In this document: positions 1-10,800 of the stretch, piece after piece
Position numbering within the stretch: the first letter of the stretch is position 1
Layout: each line of letters opens with the position of its first letter
Source of the DNA: Parvibaculum sp963975745
Lineage (GTDB): Bacteria; Pseudomonadota; Alphaproteobacteria; Parvibaculales; Parvibaculaceae
Direction of reading: 5' to 3'
DNA: 64,000 bases
Assembly (NCBI RefSeq): GCF_963975745.1
Contig: NZ_CAXBIB010000004.1
Location: 124,001-188,000 of the forward strand
Position numbers and translations under genes: made by a program
Notes under the pieces: generated by a model
Told to the model about the DNA's origin: nothing
Databases searched by the model: none
The model's input: the letters and a program-made list of their open reading frames with translations, nothing else

Positions 1-687
1 CACGTCCCTTTCCCAAAGGCGAACCTCCATTCGGACCGGATTTCTCATTCGGGGCCTTGCCCGTTCCCAGAAGGCCCTTCGATTGCCGGGCAGGTGCAGA
101 TGTCTTTCCCGCCCCACTCTCTCTATTTCCGCCAGTCCGGCGCTTTCCATTTCGTTCAGCGCCCGCGTCATGCTCATCGGCGTATAGCCGAGACGACGGG
201 TCAGTTCCTTCGGGGTGACGATGCCGGTCAAATCCGTCGTCAGGGCAAAGACGATGACCGCCTGCGTGGCCGGGCTCACGCGCTCCACCGGCAAATGCGT
301 CTGCGTCCGTTGACCCTGACGGGCGCGAAGCACGACCCCCAGCTCCGGCCAGTGAATTTGCGTTTCCGGAACGACAAACGGGATTCTCTTTTCAATCAGG
401 CTTCGTCGGGAAAAGCCGGACAGGGCCGGCGCAACCAGCACATATTTTTCGCCGCTTCCGTGCTTCATCAGCATGGGGAGCTGCTTCCTGAACGCGGATG
501 CCGTGAATTCATGCCCGGGTTTCAGAAAAATCCCGGTAAATATCTCGCCGCCGATCTCCAGCCTGAACAAGTCGTAGAGCTGCCGAAGGAACACCGGCAG
601 ACGTTCCGCATCCTTGCGGCGGAGCGCCACATCAAGGCCGGTTGTCTCCGTCAGATAGCGTTTGAAATTTGTGGCCAGCGCGGACAT
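1..687 (-). CDS. Partial winged-helix (MarR/AbiEi-like) transcriptional regulator, runs off the window
   Basis: An open frame of 229 residues enters from the left edge and has no stop inside the window, so its C-terminus is missing. Residues about 140-190 read as a winged helix-turn-helix: a helix ending in FALTTDL, then TPKELTRRLGYTPMSMTRALNEM as the recognition unit, then a wing-like AEIERVGRERHLHL. The first 130 residues have no motif I recognise. The ATG at 687 (MSALATNFK) is preferred over an in-frame ATG at 726, because a cluster of AACATT repeats lies over the longer start and would then be an operator. Regulators of this build often act as antitoxin or autoregulator next to a nucleotidyltransferase (AbiEii) or HipA-like partner. 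The partner would lie left of position 1 and cannot be seen, so the antitoxin idea is inference. Confidence 0.6.
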   Translation of the reverse strand, partial: MSALATNFKRYLTETTGLDVALRRKDAERLPVFLRQLYDLFRLEIGGEIFTGIFLKPGHEFTASAFRKQLPMLMKHGSGEKYVLVAPALSGFSRRSLIEKRIPFVVPETQIHWPELGVVLRARQGQRTQTHLPVERVSPATQAVIVFALTTDLTGIVTPKELTRRLGYTPMSMTRALNEMESAGLAEIERVGRERHLHLPGNRRAFWERARPRMRNPVRMEVRLWERDV

Positions 688-1165
688 GACTCTCACAATA
701 ACATTTGCGATGACGATAACATTCATAATGTTACTATCAAATAAAAATGTTATCAAAGACCGGCCGGTCTTTTTGCTTCTTTTGTCCCCAACACCTCTGA
801 ACCGGCGTATCGCCGCCCTCGCCCGCCGTCTGGATTGCGTCGCCGCCCTGGCCCTTCGCTTCGCTACGGGCGTTCGGGGTTCGAAAAGGTTCCCGGCCTG
901 CGCCGGGACAGGCCCCCGGACCTTTTCGCTCGCGTTCCGCGAGCCACCCCTCACCCCCCCTTTTCCCGCGCTTTCCAGCCTGAAACCCCCCTTTTATCGG
1001 CCGGCCGGCTTCCCATATAGGCTGGTGCGGCGGGGGTCTTCACGCGAACTTATCCCCGGGTATCCGAGCGATTTGCTATGATATGCGCCTGCCGATGCCG
1101 AAGACGCGGCGCCGGAGACCAGACGCCGAAGACGCGACGCCGAAGACGAGACGAAGGGGTTCGAG
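688..1165. other. Intergenic region before rpoH with a long inverted repeat and direct repeats
   Basis: No gene is supported in this 478-bp gap. It holds the operator at 699-752 and an imperfect inverted repeat at about 882-928, with outer arms CGAAAAGGT and ACCTTTTCG around a GC-rich core, probably an intergenic repeat or a terminator-like hairpin. Close to rpoH there are three tandem-like copies of GAYGCCGAAGACGMG at 1094-1108, 1122-1136 and 1136-1150. A Shine-Dalgarno AAGGGG at 1154-1159 serves the rpoH start. I see no convincing -35/-10 pair. Confidence 0.55.
699..752. promoter_or_regulatory. Four-half-site operator upstream of the partial regulator
   Basis: Four copies of the 7-mer TAACATT/AATGTTA are arranged almost symmetrically: TAACATT at 699-705 and 717-723, then the reverse form AATGTTA at 727-733 and 746-752. 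The inner pair makes a perfect palindrome, TAACATTCATAATGTTA, at 717-733. The segment is AT-rich in a GC-rich neighbourhood and lies just upstream of the ATG at 687. Autoregulation by the protein encoded at 1-687 is the simplest reading, but is inferred from position only. Confidence 0.6.
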
Positions 1166-2125
1166 ATGGCCGATGATGCAACCGAGAAGAAGCCCGCCGG
1201 CAAGGCGCTGGCCCGCACCGCCGGGACCCGGCTCGCCCCGGCGCCCAATCCCGAAGGCTCGCTGTCGCGCTACCTGCAGGAAATCCGCAAGTTCCCGATG
1301 CTGGAGCCGCAGGAGGAATACATGCTGGCCAAGCGCTGGCGCGAGCATGAGGATGCCGAGGCCGCGCACAAGCTGGTGACCTCGCATCTGCGCCTCGTCG
1401 CCAAGATCGCGATGGGCTATCGCGGCTATGGGCTGCCCATCGGCGAGGTGATTTCGGAAGGCAATGTCGGGCTGATGCAGGCGGTCAAGCGCTTCGAGCC
1501 CGAACGCGGCTTTCGCCTCGCGACCTATGCGATGTGGTGGATCCGCGCCTCGATCCAGGAATATATCCTGCGCTCCTGGTCGCTGGTGAAGATGGGCACG
1601 ACGGCGGCGCAGAAGAAGCTCTTTTTCAACCTGCGCAAGGTGAAGGGCCAGATCCAGGCGATCGAGGAAGGCGATCTGCGCCCCGAACAGGTCAAGGAGA
1701 TTTCCGAGCGCCTCGGCGTGACGGAAGACGAGGTGATCTCGATGAACCGGCGCATGTCGGGCCCCGACAATTCGCTGAACGCGCCCTTGCGGCAGGATAG
1801 CGAAACCGGCGAATGGCAGGACTGGCTGGTCGACGACACGGCCGACCAGGAAGTGACGCTGGGCGAGGAACAGGAACTCGACCAGCGCCGCGAAATGCTG
1901 GCCCGGGCGATGGAAACGCTGAACGAACGCGAAATGCACATATTGACCGAGCGGCGGCTGAAGGACGAGCCGGCGACGCTGGAAGATCTCAGCCAGGAGT
2001 ATGGCATCAGCCGCGAGCGCGTCCGCCAGATCGAGGTGCGCGCCTTCGAGAAGCTGCAAAAGGCGATGAAGGCCGAAATGCGCGCCGAAGCCGAGGAACG
2101 CCGCGAGGCGCTGGCGGAGTTCTGA
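1166..2125 (+). CDS. rpoH: RNA polymerase heat-shock sigma factor sigma-32
   Basis: This 319-residue protein is a group 3-like sigma-70 family factor that directs RNA polymerase to heat-shock promoters. It carries region 1.2/2 (SLSRYLQEIRKFPMLEPQEE, then HLRLVAKIAMGYRGYGLP and GFRLATYAMWWIRASIQEYI), the RpoH box AQKKLFFNLR at about residues 148-157 that separates sigma-32 from other sigmas, and a region 4 helix-turn-helix (LEDLSQEYGISRERVRQIEVRAFEKL) near residues 270-300. Length and motif order fit the family. The ATG at 1166 has AAGGGG at 1154-1159. It stands alone, with msrA convergent downstream. Several alphaproteobacteria carry two rpoH genes, so this could be one of a pair. The repeat-rich leader could affect its translation, but no thermometer structure was modelled. 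Confidence 0.95.
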   Translation: MADDATEKKPAGKALARTAGTRLAPAPNPEGSLSRYLQEIRKFPMLEPQEEYMLAKRWREHEDAEAAHKLVTSHLRLVAKIAMGYRGYGLPIGEVISEGNVGLMQAVKRFEPERGFRLATYAMWWIRASIQEYILRSWSLVKMGTTAAQKKLFFNLRKVKGQIQAIEEGDLRPEQVKEISERLGVTEDEVISMNRRMSGPDNSLNAPLRQDSETGEWQDWLVDDTADQEVTLGEEQELDQRREMLARAMETLNEREMHILTERRLKDEPATLEDLSQEYGISRERVRQIEVRAFEKLQKAMKAEMRAEAEERREALAEF

Positions 2126-2186
2126 TCCGGGGGCGGATGAGGACGTTGCGCCTTCTTCCACCCTCCTCCCTAAGGGGCGCCAAAAC

Positions 2187-2222
2187 TCAGTGTCATCCCG
2201 GCTTGCGCCGGGGTGACACTGA
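2187..2222. repeat. Long hairpin, dispersed-repeat or terminator-like, after rpoH
   Basis: Two 16-bp arms (TCAGTGTCATCCCGGC and its complement with one mismatch) flank a TTGC loop. It lies between the convergent rpoH and msrA, so it could terminate either. The core GTCATCCCGGCTTGCGCCGG resembles intergenic palindromes found scattered in many alphaproteobacterial genomes, and there is no clear T-run after it. Confidence 0.6.
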
Positions 2223-2345
2223 ATGGTTGGTGAAGGAACGGCTCCAGGACCACATGCGGTTGCCCCACCCCCATCCTTGTCGGCTTGCCCGCCAAGGCGC
2301 TCAGGCTGCGCCGGTGGGACGAAGGAGATGCCCGTCAGGCCGCGC

Positions 2346-2993
2346 TCAGGCCGTGATGCCGACCGGGCAGGAGATGCCGAGGCCGCCAAGGCCGCAATAG
2401 CCGTTGGGGTTCTTGGCCAGATATTGCTGGTGATAATCCTCGGCGAAATAGAAGTCGGGCGCGTCGAGGATCTCGGTGGTGATGTCGGGGAAGCCGCGCC
2501 TTGAAAGTTCGGCCGCATAGGCCGCGCGCGAGGCTTCGGCCAGTTTGCGCTGCGCTTCCGAGAAGACATAGATGCCGGAACGGTATTGCGTGCCGACATC
2601 ATTGCCCTGGCGCATGCCTTGCGTCGGGTTGTGGCTCTCCCAGAACAGCTTCAGAAGCGCCTCGTAGGAGGTTTTCGCCGGGTCGAAGACCACCAGCACC
2701 ACCTCGTTATGGCCGGTCAGGCCCGAACAGACTTCCTCATAGGTCGGGTTGGGCGTGAAGCCGGCGGCGTAACCCACCGCCGTCACCGAAACGCCGGGCG
2801 CGGCCCAGAACTTGCGCTCGGCGCCCCAGAAGCAGCCCAGCCCGAACATCGCCTTCTGATGGCCTTCCGGGTAAGGCCCCTTCAGCGCCGCGCCATTGAC
2901 GAAATGGCGGCTGGCGGTCGGAATCTCGAAATCGCGGCCCGGCAGCGCATCGGCCGGCGCCGGCATTTCGGTCTTCTTGCGCAGGTTGAACAT
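2346..2993 (-). CDS. msrA: Peptide methionine sulfoxide reductase A
   Basis: The enzyme reduces methionine-S-sulfoxide in proteins and free methionine, using thioredoxin as electron donor. The 215-residue sequence has the catalytic GCFWGAE motif (Cys about residue 53) and the conserved HNPTQ and QYRSGIYV segments. The tail GLGISCPVGITA provides a candidate resolving cysteine. Length fits family members with an N-terminal extension (typical core about 180 residues). The ATG at 2993 is the first in frame after a stop. It is convergent with rpoH and separated from the next minus-strand gene by about 80 bp. No regulatory site was recognised. Confidence 0.95.
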   Translation of the reverse strand: MFNLRKKTEMPAPADALPGRDFEIPTASRHFVNGAALKGPYPEGHQKAMFGLGCFWGAERKFWAAPGVSVTAVGYAAGFTPNPTYEEVCSGLTGHNEVVLVVFDPAKTSYEALLKLFWESHNPTQGMRQGNDVGTQYRSGIYVFSEAQRKLAEASRAAYAAELSRRGFPDITTEILDAPDFYFAEDYHQQYLAKNPNGYCGLGGLGISCPVGITA

Positions 2994-3075
2994 CGGGCAT
3001 CTCCCTTCAGGGGGCGGGAATGGGACTGTCCATGATGTAGGTGAGCTTAGAGCCGCCGGCCAGTCCTGTCAGCCC

Positions 3076-4626
3076 TCACAGAAGATGGTCGATCGGCAGG
3101 AAATAGCCGATCCAGGCCAGCACCTGCTGCAGGACACCGGTATGGGGCTCGCTGTCATGGCGCAGCGGCGGGTCCTGGCCGTTGTCGATCCAGACGAGGC
3201 GCGCCGGCGCTTCGAGCGCGACGCGCCAGTTGCTTTCGGGCGCCATGTCGCGCGCCATCGCCTCGAGCACGCGGGCGGCGACGGCCGGACTGTCGATCAG
3301 GATCGCGATCTCGGAATTGTAGAGGATCGAGCGGTGATCGAGATTGAAGGAGCCGACCAGAACCCATCGGCGGTCGAAGACGACGGTCTTGGGGTGCAGC
3401 GTTGTCTTTTCGGGCGCGAGGCCGAGCGCGGCGGCGCCGGGACAGGGCCGCGGCCGCTCCTTCATCTCGTGCAGTTCGACGCCGAGACGCGCCAGTTCCA
3501 GCCGGTCGCGCGCATAGCCGTAATGGACGATCGAGGAATCGGTCGAGGCCAGCGAATTGGTGTGCAGCGTCAGCGTCACGCCGCGCGCCCGCGCCGCCGC
3601 GAAGGCGGCGCTGCGCGCCTCCGTCAGCATCATGTAGGGCGTCTGGATGACGACCTCGCTTTCGGCCGCCGCCAGAAGCGCCAGCAGCCGCGCCTCGATG
3701 CCGCTGCCGGGCGCCGGCGCCTGCGCGGCAAAGACCGGACCGGGCGCGGTCAGACTGACCAGCCCTTCCGCCCAGAGAAGACTGTCACGGATCGCGTCGA
3801 GCCTGGCGGCAAGCGCCGCCCCCTCGATCCGGCGCGGCAGCGGAAAGGAAGCAGGATCGAGCGGCGGCGCATCGGCCCAGAGCGCGGCGGCATCGACGGC
3901 CGGATCCGCATCGGCAACGGCGAAATCGCCCACCGGCACCGCCTGCGGATCGTTCCAGAAGGCATCGAAGCTGGCCGAGATGTCGGCCGTCAGCGGTCCG
4001 GCGACGACGACATCGCGGTCAAGGAAATAGCGCGCCGGATCGAGGCCGAAATAGGCGTCGCTGACATTGCGGCCGCCGACGATCGCCAGCGTGTTGTCGA
4101 CCGCGACGATCTTGTTGTGCATGCGCTGGTTCAGGCGCGCGAAGTCGAAGACCAGTTCGGCGTAGCGCAAGCCGTTGGGCCGGAACGAGCTGCGGAAGGG
4201 ATTGTGGAGACGCACCTCGACATTGGGATGGCGCGCGATGCGCTGCAGCGGCGCCGCCCCGTCATGGATGTGGAAGCCGTCGACCAGGGCCCGCACGCGC
4301 ACACCGCGCGCGGCCGCGCGCAGCAGCGCCTCGCTGATCGCCCGGCCGCTGGCATCGAGATCCCAGATGTAATACTGGATGTCGATGCTGCGCGTCGCCG
4401 CCTCGATGGCGGTCAGGCGCAGCTGATAGGCATCGAGCCCGCATTCGAGAAAATCGAAGCCCGACCGTCCGGCCGCCGCTTCCGCCGGCGCCACCAGTTG
4501 CGACCAGAGCGGCGTCTCATCGGGCGCGGCGAGCGCGCTCGCCGGCGGCAGGCCGGGCATACGCATCGGCGCCGCACAGCCGGCAAGACCGAGACAGATC
4601 GCAACCAGAAGACCGGTGAATTTCAT
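3076..4626 (-). CDS. Phospholipase D / cardiolipin synthase-like lipoprotein
   Basis: This 516-residue protein starts with a lipoprotein signal (MKFTGLLVAICLGLAGC, lipobox LAGC with Cys17), so it should be anchored in the cell envelope. It has the two HKD motifs of the phospholipase D superfamily. The first is MHNKIVAVDN, with His170, Lys172 and Asp177; the second, near the C-terminal third, is LHPKTVVFDRRWVLVGSFNLD. Both motifs are complete, so it is probably an active phosphatidyl-transferase or phosphodiesterase. Cardiolipin synthase C-like and toxin-like secreted PLDs share this architecture, and the sequence alone does not decide the substrate. It lies 66 bp downstream of the mug-like gene on the same strand. 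Confidence 0.88.
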   Translation of the reverse strand: MKFTGLLVAICLGLAGCAAPMRMPGLPPASALAAPDETPLWSQLVAPAEAAAGRSGFDFLECGLDAYQLRLTAIEAATRSIDIQYYIWDLDASGRAISEALLRAAARGVRVRALVDGFHIHDGAAPLQRIARHPNVEVRLHNPFRSSFRPNGLRYAELVFDFARLNQRMHNKIVAVDNTLAIVGGRNVSDAYFGLDPARYFLDRDVVVAGPLTADISASFDAFWNDPQAVPVGDFAVADADPAVDAAALWADAPPLDPASFPLPRRIEGAALAARLDAIRDSLLWAEGLVSLTAPGPVFAAQAPAPGSGIEARLLALLAAAESEVVIQTPYMMLTEARSAAFAAARARGVTLTLHTNSLASTDSSIVHYGYARDRLELARLGVELHEMKERPRPCPGAAALGLAPEKTTLHPKTVVFDRRWVLVGSFNLDHRSILYNSEIAILIDSPAVAARVLEAMARDMAPESNWRVALEAPARLVWIDNGQDPPLRHDSEPHTGVLQQVLAWIGYFLPIDHLL

Positions 4627-4692
4627 CGCTGTCCCGTGCGGCCCGCACTTCCCGGCCGATCCCGGCGAGCCTAGACCGGCATCCGGCCCCTG

Positions 4693-5235
4693 TCAGCCCT
4701 CGTCCGGCGGCACCCGCCCGAGAAACGCCGCCAGATCGCGCCAGGGCGCGACGGTCCAGTAGCGCGTGGCGGCGCCCGACGGCGAGGCCAGCACGAAGAT
4801 TTCCGAACGCCGGTAAAGCCTTCCCTGCCGGCCCAGCGCCAGCCGCCCGGTCGGCGCGCGCAGAAAGACGCTGGCGGCCTTCTTCGAGGTGAAGGCGATG
4901 GCGCGCGGCGCGCAGCGCTCCATCGCGGCCTCGAAACGCGGAATGTCGAACTGCGCGGGGTCGATTTCGTGATCCATGCCCGAGGCAAGCTTGGCCATGT
5001 CGGTGAAGCCGATGCCGAGCCGGACGAGATCGGGAAACTCGTGCGGCTGGTAGAGCCGCGGCGTCAGCCCGACCTCGTGCAGCGTCGGCCAGAAGCGGTT
5101 GCCGGGATGGGCATAATAGGCGCCGACCGCGGCCGGGCGGCCGGCCGCCGTGCCGACAAAGACGACATCGAGGCCGGGGACCAGAAGATCGGGCAGCTTT
5201 TCGCGGCTGATGGTCTTGCGCCAGCGCCGGGACAT
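4693..5235 (-). CDS. mug: G/T(U)-mismatch-specific DNA glycosylase, Mug/TDG type
   Basis: The 180-residue product looks like the MUG/TDG branch of uracil-DNA glycosylases, which remove uracil or thymine opposite guanine and etheno-cytosine. The active-site-like segment VFVGTAAG at about residues 26-33 is followed by HPGNRFWPTLHEVGL and, towards the end, by the substrate-wedge motif ASPSGAA. Single-domain length (about 170-180) is normal. The position that is Asn in the E. coli motif GINPG reads Thr/Ala here (GTAAG), so activity may differ from E. coli Mug. The ATG at 5235 is the first after a stop. It is followed closely by the PLD lipoprotein gene, with no functional link I know. Confidence 0.85.
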   Translation of the reverse strand: MSRRWRKTISREKLPDLLVPGLDVVFVGTAAGRPAAVGAYYAHPGNRFWPTLHEVGLTPRLYQPHEFPDLVRLGIGFTDMAKLASGMDHEIDPAQFDIPRFEAAMERCAPRAIAFTSKKAASVFLRAPTGRLALGRQGRLYRRSEIFVLASPSGAATRYWTVAPWRDLAAFLGRVPPDEG

Positions 5236-5439
5236 GAGGCTCCTTGCAGGAAGGATCGGAAATCGCCGTTTCGCGCCATGCTAACCCGGATCGGGCCCTG
5301 TGCGGAAATGCGCGGCGACAGGGCGCCGCGCCGGGCCTAGCATTTCAGTCGACCGGCGGCGCGATAAGCCGCACCTTGCGGTCGAACCGGCAGACGTCGC
5401 CCGATGGCGGCGCTGCCCAATGGTGGGATGGACCAGAAC

Positions 5440-6129
5440 ATGCACAAACTTGCCCTTGCCGCGGCGCTCGCGGCCGGAAGTCTTGCGGCGACATCGGCTC
5501 AGGCCCAGGGCATGTCGCCTTATGCCGGTCTCGGCATTTCCTATCAGATTCTCGAGGCCGACTCGGGCGGCGTCAACACGGCCGGCCCGTTCTCGAATGC
5601 CGATACCGACAACGACCAGGTCTTCGGCTTCCGCGCGGTCGCCGGCCTCGCCAACATGGCCCGGCTCGGCGAGCGGGTCAGCCTGCGCGGCGAGCTTGAA
5701 TTCCTGATGCCCGAAAAGGCCAGCTACGAGACCTTCAGCCTGGCCTGGCCCTATTACGCCAATGACGAGATGTATGGCGGCTTCGTCAATCTCTATCTCG
5801 ACATTGCGGTGCCGGAAATCTCGGCCGGAACCGGCGTCTTTGTCGGCGGCGGCTTCGGCGGCTTCCGCCACGATCTGAGCGTGACCGACGGCGTCGTCGG
5901 CGGACAGAACAAGTCGAGCGCCTATGCCTGGAATCTCGGCGGCGGCGTCAAGCAGCGCATCCTCGACAATGTCGATCTGACGGGCTCGGTCCGCTATATC
6001 GATTACGGCAAGGTCGGCGCCAATCTCTTTATTCTCGGCGGCGGCCCGGCGGCCGGCTCCTACGATCTCGACCAGTCGGGAATCGATATCGGCCTGACGC
6101 TGACAATGTCCTTCGACGGACTGCTCTAG
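5440..6129 (+). CDS. Outer-membrane beta-barrel protein with signal peptide
   Basis: The product (229 residues from the ATG at 5440) begins with a classic signal peptide, MHKLALAAALAAGSLAATSAQAQG, with cleavage probable after AQA. The rest alternates polar and hydrophobic residues with many glycines and aromatic residues, as in 8-stranded OmpA/OmpX or Omp25-like barrels, and ends ...GLTLTMSFDGLL. The final residues do not end in the usual C-terminal Phe. An upstream in-frame ATG at 5404 would put 12 residues before the signal peptide and is less likely. The function is unknown; a surface structural or porin-like role is an inference from fold. A strong hairpin follows at 6141-6166. Confidence 0.75.
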   Translation: MHKLALAAALAAGSLAATSAQAQGMSPYAGLGISYQILEADSGGVNTAGPFSNADTDNDQVFGFRAVAGLANMARLGERVSLRGELEFLMPEKASYETFSLAWPYYANDEMYGGFVNLYLDIAVPEISAGTGVFVGGGFGGFRHDLSVTDGVVGGQNKSSAYAWNLGGGVKQRILDNVDLTGSVRYIDYGKVGANLFILGGGPAAGSYDLDQSGIDIGLTLTMSFDGLL

Positions 6130-6140
6130 ACCCATGCGGC

Positions 6141-6166
6141 TCCCGCCCGCCCTGCGGCGGGCGGGA
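6141..6166. terminator. Bidirectional terminator-like hairpin
   Basis: A perfect 11-bp stem (TCCCGCCCGCC / GGCGGGCGGGA) with a CTGC loop sits between the convergent outer-membrane protein gene and thiC. There is no strong T-run on either side, so termination efficiency is uncertain. Confidence 0.55.
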
Positions 6167-6180
6167 ACGCGCCTTGCGGC

Positions 6181-8052
<1,872 letters not shown>

Positions 8053-8132
8053 CTGGGATCTCCGTGACGCTGGCGTCGGAAATCCGGGAGTGAGAGCGGA
8101 GGATGGCGGCTGCACGCGGCGGCCGGTGCCCG

Positions 8133-8225
8133 TCCCTTCGCCGGCATGACCCGGATCAGGTTTTAAGGGTGGTGGATCCGCCTCAGACCCATCTCAGCCG
8201 GTTGCGCCGGCCCCCCTCGGTATGG
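8133..8225 (-). promoter_or_regulatory. TPP riboswitch (THI element) controlling thiC
   Basis: Read on the minus strand, the segment has the conserved core CTGAGATGGGTC, the pyrophosphate-side helix, and the hallmark 3' block ACCTGATCCGGGTCATGCCGG, GCGAAGGG, in the correct order and spacing. It lies 80 bp upstream of the thiC ATG. Binding of thiamine pyrophosphate is expected to shut off thiC, probably by hiding the start region, since I see no T-run terminator between it and the gene. Confidence 0.95.
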
Positions 8226-8323
8226 CGCGAGTGTGACTCGCAGGATCGCCCCCGTAAAGGATGGATCGCGTTAGGCCGCCAGCGGTCGCGGCGCTAGACT
8301 GGTTCCGAACGAGGGAGGACGCC

Positions 8324-8740
8324 ATGACCGTTGAAATCGCCATGCTTTTCTGGGCCTCCGTGCTGGGCCTGGTGCAGGTCGGACTGCAAAGCCTTGCCTA
8401 CAAGCGCCAGGCCGGCAACCGCTACACGGTGGGCCCGCGCGACGAGGCGCTGCCGGCCACCGGCATGGCCGGGCGCATGGAGCGGGCGCTGCGCAACTTC
8501 CTCGAGACCTTTCCGGTCTTCGCGGCGGTGATTCTGGCCGTCTATGCGACCGAACGCACGAATCAGTGGAGCGAGATCGGTGCGCAGATCTATTTCTGGG
8601 GCCGCCTGGCCTATATCCCGGCCTATGCCTCGGGCCTGCCCTGGATCCGGACCCTGATCTGGCAGATCGCCACCATCGGCATCGTGCTCTGCATGGTGCC
8701 GCTGTTCGACCGGGCGCTGCTCACGGTACTGATGGAATAA
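8324..8740 (+). CDS. MAPEG-family membrane protein, copy 1
   Basis: A 138-residue membrane protein with four predicted transmembrane stretches: MLFWASVLGLVQVGLQSL, a segment around FPVFAAVILAVYA, one around QIYFWGRLAYIPAYASG, and WQIATIGIVLCMVPLF. The pattern RMERALRNFLETFPVFAAVI and the size match the MAPEG family (PF01124: membrane-associated proteins in eicosanoid and glutathione metabolism); bacterial members are mostly of unknown activity. The ATG at 8324 has GAGGGAGG upstream. A second MAPEG gene follows after 88 bp on the same strand; the two share the TERxN/RxxNHxEN-type helix but are not close copies. Confidence 0.8.
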   Translation: MTVEIAMLFWASVLGLVQVGLQSLAYKRQAGNRYTVGPRDEALPATGMAGRMERALRNFLETFPVFAAVILAVYATERTNQWSEIGAQIYFWGRLAYIPAYASGLPWIRTLIWQIATIGIVLCMVPLFDRALLTVLME

Positions 8741-8828
8741 CCCCGCCCGAACGCGCGGCTCGCCCCGACTCGTTTTTGCCGCTAGGATTCGCCGCGGTGG
8801 CAACACAACCAACCGGGGGAGAATACCC

Positions 8829-9230
8829 ATGACGGTGGAACTCTGGTCGCTCGTATGGGGCGGCGTGCTTCTGTTCATTCTGATTGCGCTTTCGGCCAAT
8901 GCCAATGTGTCGGCGATGGGCATGGGCTGGGGCATCGGCAACCGCGACGAACCGGCAAGGACGACGGGCTGGGGCGCCCGGGCGCGGCGCGCCTATCTCA
9001 ACCATCTCGAAAACCTGCTGATCTATGCGGCGATCGCCGTGCCGGCACATCTGGCCGGGGTCAGCACCGAACTGACGATACTGGGCGCGCAGATCTTCAT
9101 CATCGCGCGCATCCTCTATGCGATCGTCTATGTCGCGGGATGGACCGTGGCCGGCATCCGCACCATCTGCTGGTTCGGCGGCGTGGTCGGCTATGCGATG
9201 ATCTTCATCTCCCTGCTGATGAACGCCTGA
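8829..9230 (+). CDS. MAPEG-family membrane protein, copy 2
   Basis: A 133-residue protein with four hydrophobic segments (LWSLVWGGVLLFILIALSA; NLLIYAAIAVPAHLAGV; IFIIARILYAIVYVAGW; WFGGVVGYAMIFISLLM) and the family signature RAYLNHLENLLIYAA. It lies downstream of the first MAPEG gene, with its own Shine-Dalgarno (GGGGGAG before ATG), and is followed by a strong terminator, so the pair may be one transcript. No substrate can be assigned. Confidence 0.82.
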   Translation: MTVELWSLVWGGVLLFILIALSANANVSAMGMGWGIGNRDEPARTTGWGARARRAYLNHLENLLIYAAIAVPAHLAGVSTELTILGAQIFIIARILYAIVYVAGWTVAGIRTICWFGGVVGYAMIFISLLMNA

Positions 9231-9253
9231 CGCAACAGGGTTGTTTCAAGAAG

Positions 9254-9284
9254 AAAGCGCCGGGGTTTTCCCCGGCGCTTTTTC
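9254..9284 (+). terminator. Rho-independent terminator after the MAPEG pair
   Basis: An 11-bp perfect stem (AAGCGCCGGGG / CCCCGGCGCTT) with a TTTT loop is followed by TTTTTCG on the plus strand, 25 bp after the second MAPEG stop. It could also act on the convergent purA transcript. Confidence 0.9.
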
Positions 9285-9353
9285 GTTGTCTCTACCCAAA
9301 CCCGTCATGACCCGGCTTATGCGAGTCACCCAAGTCCTTCATCCTTATCCCTG

Positions 9354-10646
<1,293 letters not shown>

Positions 10647-10715
10647 TTGATTCAATGCCTTAGAGAGTGGGTGCCCGGCCGGGCGCCGTATGGATACGGA
10701 CCCCCAGACAAGCCG

Positions 10716-10748
10716 AAAGCCCCCTTGGCCTCTCGGGCCGGGGGCTTT
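10716..10748 (-). terminator. Terminator hairpin between the lipoprotein gene and purA
   Basis: The arms AAAGCCCCC...GGCC and GGCC...GGGGGCTTT form a stem of about 13 bp. On the minus strand the hairpin lies just after the stop of the lipoprotein gene at 10801 and before purA, which fits termination of the upstream transcript. Confidence 0.65.
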
Positions 10749-10800
10749 GGCATTGTCTAGCGGATCGGGCGGCGGATGGGAAGGCCTTTGAAGAACAGAT

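Noticed and set aside
2896..4674. Long plus-strand open frame opposite the phospholipase D gene
   Set aside because: Arg/Gly/Asp-rich composition without motifs; the opposite strand encodes a protein with both HKD motifs and a lipoprotein signal.
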